In this document: in pieces, positions 1-6,064 of the stretch
Position numbering within the stretch: position 1 is the stretch's first letter
How the letters are laid out: every line of letters starts with the position of its first letter
Source of the DNA: an uncultured Lactobacillus sp.
GTDB taxonomy: Bacteria > Bacillota > Bacilli > Lactobacillales > Lactobacillaceae
Length of the DNA stretch: 14,499 nucleotides
NCBI RefSeq assembly: GCF_948948975.1
Contig: NZ_CARBVX010000030.1
Coordinates: 1-14,499 of the forward strand
Direction: 5' to 3'
Position numbers and translations under genes: made by a program
The notes under the pieces: generated by a model
Seen by the model: only the letters and a program-made list of their open reading frames with translations
Database searches by the model: none
What the model was told of the DNA's origin: nothing

Positions 1-130
1 TAACTCAGTAAGCATGAGTGAAAGTTTGAGTAACTCAGTAAGCATGAGTGAGAGCCTAAGTAACTCAGTAAGCATGAGTGAAAGTTTGAGTAACTCAGTA
101 AGCATGAGTGAGAGCTTAAGTAACTCAGTA
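1..130 (+). repeat. Tandem repeat array in the adhesin gene (30-bp unit, 60-bp higher-order unit)
   Basis: A 30-bp unit encoding MSESLSNSVS repeats in tandem at 14-43, 44-73, 74-103 and 104-133, and the array continues off the left edge. Units alternate between two codon versions (AGTTTGAG and AGCCTAAG/AGCTTAAG), so the exact copy unit is 60 bp: bases 1-60 and 61-120 differ only at 56 (C) versus 116 (T). A third copy begins at 121 and breaks down after ten bases. Such arrays expand and contract by slippage or recombination and often collapse in short-read assemblies. Confidence 0.93.
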
Positions 131-433
131 TCAATGAATAAGAGTCAATCTAGCTCAACAAGTATGACAACCTCAACGAACAGTACTAACAATAATGGCT
201 CTAGATCAACACCGAATAACAGTGATACTCAATCTACTTCTACTGATACGCTTCAGCCACAACATAAAAATGCTGAATCTGTAGATAAGGCAACTAAGAA
301 AGATCACCGTAGAGGTAAATTACCTCAAACTGGTGCAGAATCAAATTCAAGCTTCTTAGGATTAATGATTGCTGCTTTAGGTGGATTGCTTGGCTTTAGA
401 CGTAAGAAACGTAAAGATGAAAATAAAGATTAA
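2..433 (+). CDS. Serine-rich repeat LPXTG surface adhesin, C-terminal part (5' end outside window)
   Basis: Cell-wall-anchored adhesin, of which only the last ~144 codons are present; the frame is open from base 2, so the true start lies upstream. Visible order: ten-residue repeats of the type MSESLSNSVS (bases 14-133), a Ser/Thr/Asn-rich linker (about 134-310), a basic patch, the sortase signal LPQTG at 320-334, a hydrophobic segment (SFLGLMIAALGGLLGF) and a positive tail RRKKRKDENKD. This is the classic layout of a sortase A substrate that is cut between T and G and linked to peptidoglycan. Alternating serine repeats are typical of SRRP adhesins, which are O-glycosylated in the cytoplasm and exported by SecA2/SecY2; this route is family knowledge and is not seen here. 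The two glycosyltransferase genes just downstream fit that idea. The gene ends with a double stop (TAA TAG) and a strong terminator. Ligand unknown. Confidence 0.9.
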   Translation, partial: NSVSMSESLSNSVSMSESLSNSVSMSESLSNSVSMSESLSNSVSMNKSQSSSTSMTTSTNSTNNNGSRSTPNNSDTQSTSTDTLQPQHKNAESVDKATKKDHRRGKLPQTGAESNSSFLGLMIAALGGLLGFRRKKRKDENKD

Positions 434-454
434 TAGATCTTAAATATAATAAAT

Positions 455-497
455 AAAGCCTCGACTTCCTTTTTGGAAACTCGAGGCTTTGTTTTTA
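455..497 (+). terminator. Rho-independent terminator after the adhesin gene
   Basis: A ten-base-pair outer stem AAAGCCTCGA (455-464) pairs with TCGAGGCTTT (481-490). A short inner TTCC/GGAA stem can form around a TTTTT loop, and a T-rich tract follows (492-496). It lies 21 bases past the adhesin stop and separates it from the following glycosyltransferase gene. Confidence 0.9.
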
Positions 498-527
498 TTA
501 ATATGAAGAAAAACATAAATATTAAGC

Positions 528-533
528 TATAAT
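528..533 (+). promoter_or_regulatory. Possible -10 box for the family-2 glycosyltransferase gene
   Basis: A perfect TATAAT lies 52 bases before the chosen start. No convincing -35 hexamer sits 16-18 bases upstream, so this is a candidate only. The adhesin terminator just upstream makes an independent promoter here likely. Confidence 0.4.
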
Positions 534-585
534 AGGTTTAAATATCTTGTAACTATGTAGTAAGAAAACAATGAGAGGACAGCAC

Positions 586-1464
586 ATGGAAAAAATCTCA
601 GTAATTATTCCGGTATATAACGATGAAAAATATTTAGCTCAATGCTTAGATAGTGTCTTAAGACAGACTTATTCTAATATTGAAATTATTTTAGTAGACG
701 ATGGATCTACAGATAGTACACCTGAATTATGTGAAAAATACCGTGAAAAATATGCCAATATAAGAATTTTGCACAAGAAAAATGGTGGAGTAGGCTCAAG
801 CCGTAATGCTGGTCTTGAAATGGCAACTGGTGAATATATTTTATTTGTAGATCATGATGATTTGCTGAGTGAAACCCATATTGAAGAACTTTATAAGCTG
901 TTGAAAAAGAATGATGCAGATATTGCTGTAGGAAATTTTAATCGTTTCATTGAAGAAAAAAGAGCATATGGGATTTGGATTAAAGAGGATGACTACTTTG
1001 AAAAGACCTACACGCCAGAAGAATGGTTTAGTGTAGAATATGAGACGGTACCTTATAATAGGTCGATGATATTTGTAGTGCCGTGGGGAAAACTTTATAA
1101 ACGTTCTCTTTTTGAAAATATAGTTTATCCCATTAATGCTCGCGTAGAAGATGATCTAACTACATGGAAAATATACTTATTAGCAGATAAAATTGCATAC
1201 ATGAATAAAGCAATTTATACGCACCGTATTTTTGAAAATAGTGTCTCTGCACAGGCTAATAAGACTGCCGTTTTCCCTTTAGAAGCTGTGGAAGAAAGAA
1301 TAAGTTTGTTAAGTCAGCTCGGTTTTGATATTACAACAGAAATTGAAGCATATCGCTATCGTCTAAATATTTGTATCGATACAGCATTAAAGGACGGGGA
1401 TTACTTGAAATATCGTAATGCCAAGCAGAAACTGGCGATCTTGAAGAAGTATAAAAAAATATAG
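586..1464 (+). CDS. Family-2 glycosyltransferase (GT-A fold), probable adhesin glycan enzyme
   Basis: Probably transfers a sugar from a nucleotide-sugar donor to a glycan acceptor in the cytoplasm. The N-terminus ISVIIPVYNDEKYL and DDGSTD (residues 38-43) form the nucleotide-binding half of GT-A family 2 enzymes. DHDD (89-92) occupies the metal-binding DxD position, where DSDD is common. PWGKLYKRSLF (165-175) and the acidic EDD (187-189) match the acceptor and catalytic-base region of this family. No membrane segment is seen, so it looks soluble. I chose ATG 586 (292 residues): AGAGGA at 574-579 sits six bases ahead, whereas the in-frame ATG at 571 overlaps that site and has no good one of its own. 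It lies between an SRRP adhesin and a Gtf3-type enzyme, so it probably extends the adhesin glycan. The donor sugar cannot be read from sequence; a role in exopolysaccharide synthesis is the alternative. Confidence 0.85.
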   Translation: MEKISVIIPVYNDEKYLAQCLDSVLRQTYSNIEIILVDDGSTDSTPELCEKYREKYANIRILHKKNGGVGSSRNAGLEMATGEYILFVDHDDLLSETHIEELYKLLKKNDADIAVGNFNRFIEEKRAYGIWIKEDDYFEKTYTPEEWFSVEYETVPYNRSMIFVVPWGKLYKRSLFENIVYPINARVEDDLTTWKIYLLADKIAYMNKAIYTHRIFENSVSAQANKTAVFPLEAVEERISLLSQLGFDITTEIEAYRYRLNICIDTALKDGDYLKYRNAKQKLAILKKYKKI

Positions 1465-1470
1465 TTTAAT

Positions 1471-1517
1471 AAAAATAAAACTCCCTGAGAATAAATAAAA
1501 TTCTCAGAGAGTTTTTT
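1471..1517. terminator. Bidirectional terminator between convergent glycosyltransferase genes
   Basis: Arms 1477-1491 and 1501-1515 pair over 15 positions with one C/A mismatch (1484/1508) around a nine-base loop. A T-run follows on the plus strand (1512-1517), and an A-rich tract at 1471-1480 gives a T-run on the minus strand. The hairpin can therefore stop transcription from both sides. Confidence 0.9.
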
Positions 1518-1519
1518 AG

Positions 1520-2533
1520 TTAATTATTGTATTGGGCTTTTACAACAGCATCGACTAATGCTTTTTTAGTAAAGTAACCATCACGAATTAAACTACCAAA
1601 GTTATTAACGCTATCAACCATTTGGTTATAGTTCTCATCATTAATTTGAAGGACTTTAGCTTGAGCTTCATCTAAACTATCAGCAATAATACCTAGATGC
1701 TTGTTTTTTATAGTTTCAGCTTCTGGAGTAGTACTATTTACGATAATTGGTAAACCTGCTGCTAAGTAGGTGCTAAGCTTGTAAGAAGCATTTACTTTCA
1801 TATATTCAGACCAATATGGCTCTTCAGACCAAACTAAGCCGAATCCACCGGTTTGCCGTAATTCTTCTAATAAAACAGGATCATGTTTCCATCCCGTAAG
1901 TTCAACATTGTGTTCGGGATCATTATTTACTGGATCTGAATAAACTTTTAATTTTACATTTTGACAGTTCCAATTTTTAACAAAATCAAATTTTTCTGCA
2001 TTACCTGCAAAATTAATTATTTTATTATTTTCAGGAGTAATGAAGTAGTTGACTGTTGCTGGATGATCCCAAAAATGTTGTACCACATAAGGCTTTTCTT
2101 CTAATCCATTTTCTCTTAATAGATCGTACATTTTTTTTGATGGGACAATTAAAACATCTGCTTTATTATAGTAGTCAATATATTGCGGCATTAGATAGCG
2201 ATTAACTTCAAACATTAGTGGAATCACATCATGAATAAAGATGATTTTTTTAATATTAGGATAAAGATTGATATGGTCAAGAAGAGCTTGGTCCCATTCA
2301 ATCGCGATCCAACTAGGAGATTGAAAAATGACGGTATCACCACCGTTAAGAGATGCAATAATTCCATCAAAGCGAGTGCTTCGTGCTTGTAAGGGCTCTT
2401 CTTTCCAATGATAAACATAAATACCGAACTCATTCATCCCTAATTGTTTTGCAAAATCTACAACCATATTTTGAGCATTTTGAGCTACGCTGTTTAGGGC
2501 CATACCATTTATATTTGTAATATGAACTGTCAT
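1520..2533 (-). CDS. gtf3: Gtf3/Nss-type glucosyltransferase for serine-rich adhesin glycosylation
   Basis: Resembles streptococcal Gtf3 (earlier called Nss), which adds the second sugar, glucose, onto the GlcNAc that Gtf1/Gtf2 place on serine-rich repeat adhesins. Recognisable family features are the N-terminus VHITNINGMALNSVAQNAQN, GDTVIFQSPSW (65-75), FIHDVIPLMF (99-108), WDHP (155-158), FAGN (175-178) and the nucleotide-sugar-binding stretch NASYKLSTYLAAGLPIIV (248-265). The length of 337 residues fits the family. Start choice: a GTG at 2536 directly precedes ATG 2533; the ribosome site AAAGGAG (2541-2547 on the complement) is seven bases from the ATG but only four from the GTG, so ATG is preferred. 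It has its own promoter and is convergent with the family-2 enzyme. The adhesin end next door makes that protein the obvious substrate (inference). Other glycoprotein substrates are possible. Confidence 0.88.
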   Translation of the reverse strand: MTVHITNINGMALNSVAQNAQNMVVDFAKQLGMNEFGIYVYHWKEEPLQARSTRFDGIIASLNGGDTVIFQSPSWIAIEWDQALLDHINLYPNIKKIIFIHDVIPLMFEVNRYLMPQYIDYYNKADVLIVPSKKMYDLLRENGLEEKPYVVQHFWDHPATVNYFITPENNKIINFAGNAEKFDFVKNWNCQNVKLKVYSDPVNNDPEHNVELTGWKHDPVLLEELRQTGGFGLVWSEEPYWSEYMKVNASYKLSTYLAAGLPIIVNSTTPEAETIKNKHLGIIADSLDEAQAKVLQINDENYNQMVDSVNNFGSLIRDGYFTKKALVDAVVKAQYNN

Positions 2534-2565
2534 CACATTTCTCCTTTGAAATTCCTCTTTTCTTA

Positions 2566-2594
2566 AGTATAAGAAAGAAAAAATTTTTTTACAA
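2566..2594 (-). promoter_or_regulatory. Predicted sigma-A promoter of the gtf3-like gene
   Basis: On the minus strand, TTGTAA (complement of 2589-2594) lies 17 bases before TATACT (complement of 2566-2571). The expected transcript start is near 2559, giving a leader of about 26 bases. A run of T/A at 2581-2590 lies in the spacer. The stretch from here to the pepC terminator (about 2600-2760) holds no gene and nothing else I recognise. Confidence 0.6.
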
Positions 2595-2761
2595 CACAGG
2601 CCTTATTTAATCATTGAGAGTATATTTAAAAGTTAGTTTTAAACATTTCTTTTTTAATTAAGTATTAGATGTAATTTAGGGACGTATGTCTAATATTTGG
2701 TCTACGCTCAATATTCTATAATAATTTGTTAAATTTATAGTAAGAAATTATTTAAAAAGAG

Positions 2762-2812
2762 ACAAAATAAAAATCATTCAGTTTGCTTTATGTTGCATTC
2801 CGAATGATTTTT
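2762..2812 (-). terminator. Terminator of pepC (minus strand)
   Basis: GAATGATTTTT (2802-2812) pairs perfectly with AAAAATCATTC (2769-2779) around a 22-base loop. Read on the minus strand, the stem is followed by a T-rich tract (complement of 2764-2773). It begins only a few bases after the pepC stop codon. Confidence 0.8.
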
Positions 2813-2817
2813 TATTT

Positions 2818-4167
2818 CTAATAATTATTAGCTAAAGCACCCATTGGATCCCAAGGAAGTAATTGAATTGGCTCTTTACTGCCTTCTTCAAAAGTCTTCT
2901 TTAAGTCATCGCTAAGGTATTTCTTGTTGATAACTGCTTGGTAAACAAATTTATCGAACCAGCTGTCACTCATTACAAAGTAACCTTTAAATCCAGGCTT
3001 TTCACCCCAAGAATTTTCAATCTTCCACTTAGTTGGCTTGCCATCTACTAGGTCAACACCTGTAATAACCATTGCGTGGTCCATCAAGCTTTCGCCTGAA
3101 TCAAGCATGTCAGCTTTAGACATGTCAAAATCAACATCAAATAAGTCGTCACGTTTATATAATTCAGTATCAAGTAAACCAGCTTGACGTTCAGAGTCTT
3201 TAACAACATTTGATCCAAACCAAACAACTTCACCGTTTTTAAGTTGAGTGATAATCAAATCTTTCATTTCATCAATTGGTAAGTTCAAGTGACGTACTTG
3301 ACGTCCGCCTTCCACATTTCCTAAGTATTCAACAGAAAATACTTTATGGAAAGGCTTGTCTTTAGTTGGTGCATTAATTGTGGAAATGTATTCACTTAAG
3401 TCCCAACCAACATACTTTTTAAAGAAGTCTTGTGGGCTTAAGTCAACGTCTCTATGGTAGTTACCGTCATCATCTTTGTATTCAAAATCAAAAGTTTTAG
3501 GTGGAACACCAAGAGAAATAGCTAAAATACGGTAAACTTCTTTAAGCATTTCGTTTTTGCGTTCTTGAACTTCTTCTTCACTCTTTCCATCTTGAACCAT
3601 CTTACGTAATTCAAGACCATTTTTTCTAAGAAGGGTATTTAGAGTATCATTTAAAGCACTTGAATTAGTTGCATTAGCAGTTTCTGGATAAACTTTCTTT
3701 GGAACAATACCATATTTTTCAATTATCCCGCAAAGCATATCCCATTGACCACCGTCTTGTTGTGGGGTTGCAAATAGGAAGGCAACTTTACGATCACCCA
3801 AATCTTTATCGGCAGTAGCAATTACATTTTCAAAGAACCAGTTTGACTTTTCAAATTTGTCCCAGAAGTTAGTGTAATTTTGAGATAATTCAAAGTCCTT
3901 AATTTTGAAGTTCTTTTGAATTGAATGACGCATAGTGTTTAAAGCACTGAACATCCAGCAACGGCCAGATTGTTTTTGGTTAGCAACTTTACCAGTGTCG
4001 ATTTCAATTGAAAAAGTTGGGTCTAAATCAATCTTAGTTTGTAAGTTTTGGCTAGCTTTAAAAATGCCATTTTCTTGAGCAGCACGAGCCGCAATTTGAT
4101 TAACCTTACTTGAGTTAAAGTCATTTTCGAAATTATTAATAAGATCATTTGTGATTTCTTTGCTCAT
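2818..4167 (-). CDS. pepC: Aminopeptidase C (bleomycin hydrolase-like cysteine peptidase)
   Basis: Cytoplasmic papain-like (peptidase family C1B) aminopeptidase that removes N-terminal residues from peptides after uptake, part of the casein and peptide breakdown of lactobacilli. The catalytic set is complete: Gln64 and Cys70 in NQKQSGRCWMFSALN, His364 in LMDHAMVITGV, and Asn385 in KIENSWGEKPGFKGYFV. The 449 residues match the usual PepC length, and the end LPWDPMGALANNY is the C-terminal arm that in this family reaches into the active site of the homohexamer and sets aminopeptidase specificity. No signal peptide is seen. The start is supported by GGGAGGA just upstream. Codon choice (AAC, GTT, GGT, CGT) suggests high expression. 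Lactobacilli can carry several C1B paralogues (PepC, PepE, PepG), of which PepE and PepG are endopeptidases, so the exact paralogue is slightly uncertain. The adjoining genes suggest no functional link. Confidence 0.93.
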   Translation of the reverse strand: MSKEITNDLINNFENDFNSSKVNQIAARAAQENGIFKASQNLQTKIDLDPTFSIEIDTGKVANQKQSGRCWMFSALNTMRHSIQKNFKIKDFELSQNYTNFWDKFEKSNWFFENVIATADKDLGDRKVAFLFATPQQDGGQWDMLCGIIEKYGIVPKKVYPETANATNSSALNDTLNTLLRKNGLELRKMVQDGKSEEEVQERKNEMLKEVYRILAISLGVPPKTFDFEYKDDDGNYHRDVDLSPQDFFKKYVGWDLSEYISTINAPTKDKPFHKVFSVEYLGNVEGGRQVRHLNLPIDEMKDLIITQLKNGEVVWFGSNVVKDSERQAGLLDTELYKRDDLFDVDFDMSKADMLDSGESLMDHAMVITGVDLVDGKPTKWKIENSWGEKPGFKGYFVMSDSWFDKFVYQAVINKKYLSDDLKKTFEEGSKEPIQLLPWDPMGALANNY

Positions 4168-4195
4168 AGAATCCTCCCTGATTAAAAAAAACTTA

Positions 4196-4201
4196 ATTAT
4201 A
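4196..4201 (-). promoter_or_regulatory. Possible -10 box of pepC
   Basis: The complement reads TATAAT, about 29 bases ahead of the pepC start. The best -35 match, TTGACT (complement of 4230-4235), is 28 bases away, too far to pair with it. With an 18-base spacer that TTGACT could serve a weak -10 (TACGCT). The promoter position is therefore uncertain. Confidence 0.4.
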
Positions 4202-4236
4202 TTTTAGCGTAGGATAAAGAGTTATGTCTAGTCAAG

Positions 4237-4255
4237 ATATTTAAAATTTAAATAT
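4237..4255. repeat. Perfect 19-bp AT palindrome between pepC and the LCP gene
   Basis: ATATTTAAA-A-TTTAAATAT is a perfect inverted repeat around one central base, beside the possible pepC -35 element and within the divergent intergenic region. It could be an operator or an AT-rich UP-like element; base composition alone could also produce it. Confidence 0.5.
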
Positions 4256-4334
4256 GATATAAATAATTTTTTTATTAGCCTAAAGCTTTATTAAAAAAAT
4301 AGATAAAAGGGACAATTAGATATTTCTTTTTGTT

Positions 4335-4350
4335 ATTCTGATTACAGAAT
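4335..4350 (+). promoter_or_regulatory. Inverted repeat directly ahead of the LCP ribosome binding site
   Basis: ATTCTG-ATTA-CAGAAT forms a perfect six-pair hairpin or dyad ending two bases before GGAGG (4353-4357) and 13 bases before the start codon. It could be a repressor site overlapping the transcript start, or an mRNA hairpin affecting ribosome access. TATTCT at 4334-4339 could also serve as a -10 box, in which case the dyad overlaps the promoter. Confidence 0.4.
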
Positions 4351-4363
4351 TTGGAGGAACAAT

Positions 4364-5398
4364 ATGAGATTCAAGAAAAAATATCTATTTTTCTCAATAG
4401 TTGGGATTTTAATAGCGGTGGTTTTAGGAATTTTTGGTTATGAATACCAAAAAATTCAATCGACTGCTAATACGATTTCTACTAATCATTCTTTAGCCAG
4501 TCGTCAGCAATTAAAACAAGGCAAGCCATTTTCAATCTTGGTATTAGGTACTGACGTGGGAGCCTTAGGACGAGGAACGAGTTATGCTGGAAATACAGAT
4601 ACCTTGGAATTAATTACTGTTAATCCTAAAAAACAGATTTTAACTACAACTGCTATTCCTCGAGATACCTTAGTAAGGGTTGAAACTAAAAATAAGGTAG
4701 AATATACCAAAATTAATGCAGCCTATGCTTTAGGTGGACCTAGAGAAATAAAAAAGCAGGTTGGTGAATTACTAGATGTTCCTGTTGATTATTATGCCTT
4801 GGTTAATATGGGTGGACTAGAAAAGACCGTAGACGCTGTTGGCGGCGTTACTGTTAATAATCCTTTTGCTTTTAAGTATGAAGGGCATACATATCCTAAA
4901 GGAAAGCAGTATTTAAATGGTAGCGAGGCTTTAGGCTACAGTAGGATGAGATATGATGATCCTGACAATGATTATGGCCGTCAAAAACGGGGCCAGCAGG
5001 TTCTACTTAGTGCTCTGACAAAAGTTAATAAATCAAAAAACATTATGCAAATGAATTCTTTACTTGACACGACTAAAGATAATATTCGGACTGATTTGCC
5101 TTTAGATGATTTAATGACGCTATATAAGAACTATCATGGGGCATTAGCCAATACTCAGAGTGATCATTTACAAGGAAAAAATGCGACAATTGATAGTTTT
5201 AGCTTTCAGATAGCTCCAAATCGGGAAATGCAGCGTTTGTCAGATAATACTCGTCAAGCACTAGGATTAACAAAGGTTAAAGTTAATAATATTCAAACTA
5301 AAATGAATGATATGCAAACTAACTGGAATGGCTATAATAATGTAAATTATGTTTTACCAAATGATGCTCAAGTTTATATTCCAGTTAATAAAGTATAA
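4364..5398 (+). CDS. LytR-CpsA-Psr (LCP) family cell-wall polymer ligase
   Basis: LCP proteins move undecaprenyl-pyrophosphate-linked anionic polymers (wall teichoic acid, capsule) onto peptidoglycan outside the membrane. Here a short cytoplasmic basic end (MRFKKK) precedes one membrane helix (residues about 7-26), and the rest is extracellular. LCP motifs are in order: LVLGTDVG with Asp64, GNTDTLELITVNP with Asp79, IPRDTLV with Arg100-Asp101, and YSRMRYDDPDNDYGRQKR (192-209) with the pyrophosphate-binding arginines. The 344 residues are normal for the TagU/LytR type. GGAGG at 4353-4357 supports the start. It is a single-gene unit, with a terminator right after it, divergent from pepC. Which polymer it attaches cannot be told; such genomes usually carry several paralogues, so I give no gene symbol. 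Confidence 0.93.
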   Translation: MRFKKKYLFFSIVGILIAVVLGIFGYEYQKIQSTANTISTNHSLASRQQLKQGKPFSILVLGTDVGALGRGTSYAGNTDTLELITVNPKKQILTTTAIPRDTLVRVETKNKVEYTKINAAYALGGPREIKKQVGELLDVPVDYYALVNMGGLEKTVDAVGGVTVNNPFAFKYEGHTYPKGKQYLNGSEALGYSRMRYDDPDNDYGRQKRGQQVLLSALTKVNKSKNIMQMNSLLDTTKDNIRTDLPLDDLMTLYKNYHGALANTQSDHLQGKNATIDSFSFQIAPNREMQRLSDNTRQALGLTKVKVNNIQTKMNDMQTNWNGYNNVNYVLPNDAQVYIPVNKV

Positions 5399-5403
5399 AA
5401 AAT

Positions 5404-5437
5404 AAAGCACTTATTATCCAAAAAATAAGTGTTTTTT
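5404..5437 (+). terminator. Terminator after the LCP gene
   Basis: AAAGCACTTATT (5404-5415) pairs with AATAAGTGTTTT (5424-5435), twelve pairs including one G-T wobble, around an eight-base loop and followed by T's to 5437. Confidence 0.88.
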
Positions 5438-5451
5438 CCGTATATATAAGT

Positions 5452-5480
5452 AGGACAAGTATAATAAATTAACGTAAAAT
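5452..5480 (+). promoter_or_regulatory. Predicted promoter of dut-radA
   Basis: AGGACA (5452-5457) lies 17 bases before TAAAAT (5475-5480), giving a leader of about 25 bases. A TATAAT at 5460-5465 is an alternative -10 but lacks a good -35. Confidence 0.45.
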
Positions 5481-5512
5481 ATAGGTTTAAGCGAATGTAA
5501 GAGAGGATAAAA

Positions 5513-6064
5513 ATGAAAAAACGTGGTTTTGAAATAGTATCTAAATATCGTAATGCAGGCCTCCACCTGCCTCAACGTCAAACAATTGCGAGTGCGGGCT
5601 ATGACTTTGAATGTGCACAAGATATAGTTTTGCCCTCAATTTGGTGTATGAACTTTGTTCGAATTTTTAGACTAATTAGAAATGGTCATGAATTAAATGA
5701 ACATGATCGAGAATTAGCTGAAAAAGTATTAAAACCTTTCTTAGTACCTACTGGAATTAAGGCATACATGCCAGAGGACGAAGTCCTGATTTTAGCTAAT
5801 CGCTCTTCCAATACTTACAAGCGAAATGTTACTTTGCCAAATGGGATTGGTGTAATTGACAGTGACTACTATAATAATGAAAAAAATGAAGGTGAAATTT
5901 ACTTTCAATTGATTAATTATGGGGTTCGTCCGCTAAAGATTAAAAAGGGTGAACGAATTGGACAAGGAATTTTTATGCCTTACTTAAAAGCAGATAATGA
6001 TGATCCTGTTCAAAGACAGCGTCTTGGGGGATTTGGCTCGTCTGGAACGAGGAATGATGAATAA
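5513..6064 (+). CDS. dut: dUTP diphosphatase (trimeric dUTPase family)
   Basis: Hydrolyses dUTP to dUMP and pyrophosphate, keeping uracil out of DNA and feeding dTMP synthesis. All five trimeric dUTPase motifs are visible: I ASAGYDF (26-32), II NRSS (96-99), III LPNGIGVIDSDYY (108-120) with the catalytic Asp116, IV GERIGQGIF (146-154), and V RLGGFGSSG (170-178), the C-terminal phosphate-covering arm. At 183 residues it is longer than the ~145-150 of typical bacterial forms; the extra length lies between motifs I and II (about 38-75, LPSIWCMNFVRIF...LAEKVLKPF). Similar insertions occur in other Gram-positive and phage dUTPases, so this is not by itself a sign of transfer. AGAGGA at 5502-5507 supports ATG 5513. 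The stop overlaps the radA start by one base (TAATG), so translation is probably coupled. Confidence 0.93.
   Translation: MKKRGFEIVSKYRNAGLHLPQRQTIASAGYDFECAQDIVLPSIWCMNFVRIFRLIRNGHELNEHDRELAEKVLKPFLVPTGIKAYMPEDEVLILANRSSNTYKRNVTLPNGIGVIDSDYYNNEKNEGEIYFQLINYGVRPLKIKKGERIGQGIFMPYLKADNDDPVQRQRLGGFGSSGTRNDE

Noticed and set aside
1..133. CRISPR array reading of the left-edge repeats
   Set aside because: The repeats are directly adjacent with no unique spacers and are in frame, coding for serine-rich protein.
571..585. ATG 571 as the start of the family-2 glycosyltransferase
   Set aside because: It overlaps the only good ribosome binding site (AGAGGA 574-579), which serves ATG 586, where the conserved family N-terminus begins.
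2224..2433. Open 69-residue frame on the minus strand inside the gtf3-like gene
   Set aside because: Fully nested in a recognised gene in another frame, with no recognisable domain.
2600..2760. A small gene or RNA in the gtf3-pepC gap
   Set aside because: No frame with a ribosome binding site and no stable stem other than the pepC terminator; it is AT-rich filler as far as I can see.
5414..5620. Open 68-residue minus-strand frame across the LCP terminator and dut start
   Set aside because: It covers a terminator, a promoter and the coding start of dut and resembles no protein; a chance frame.
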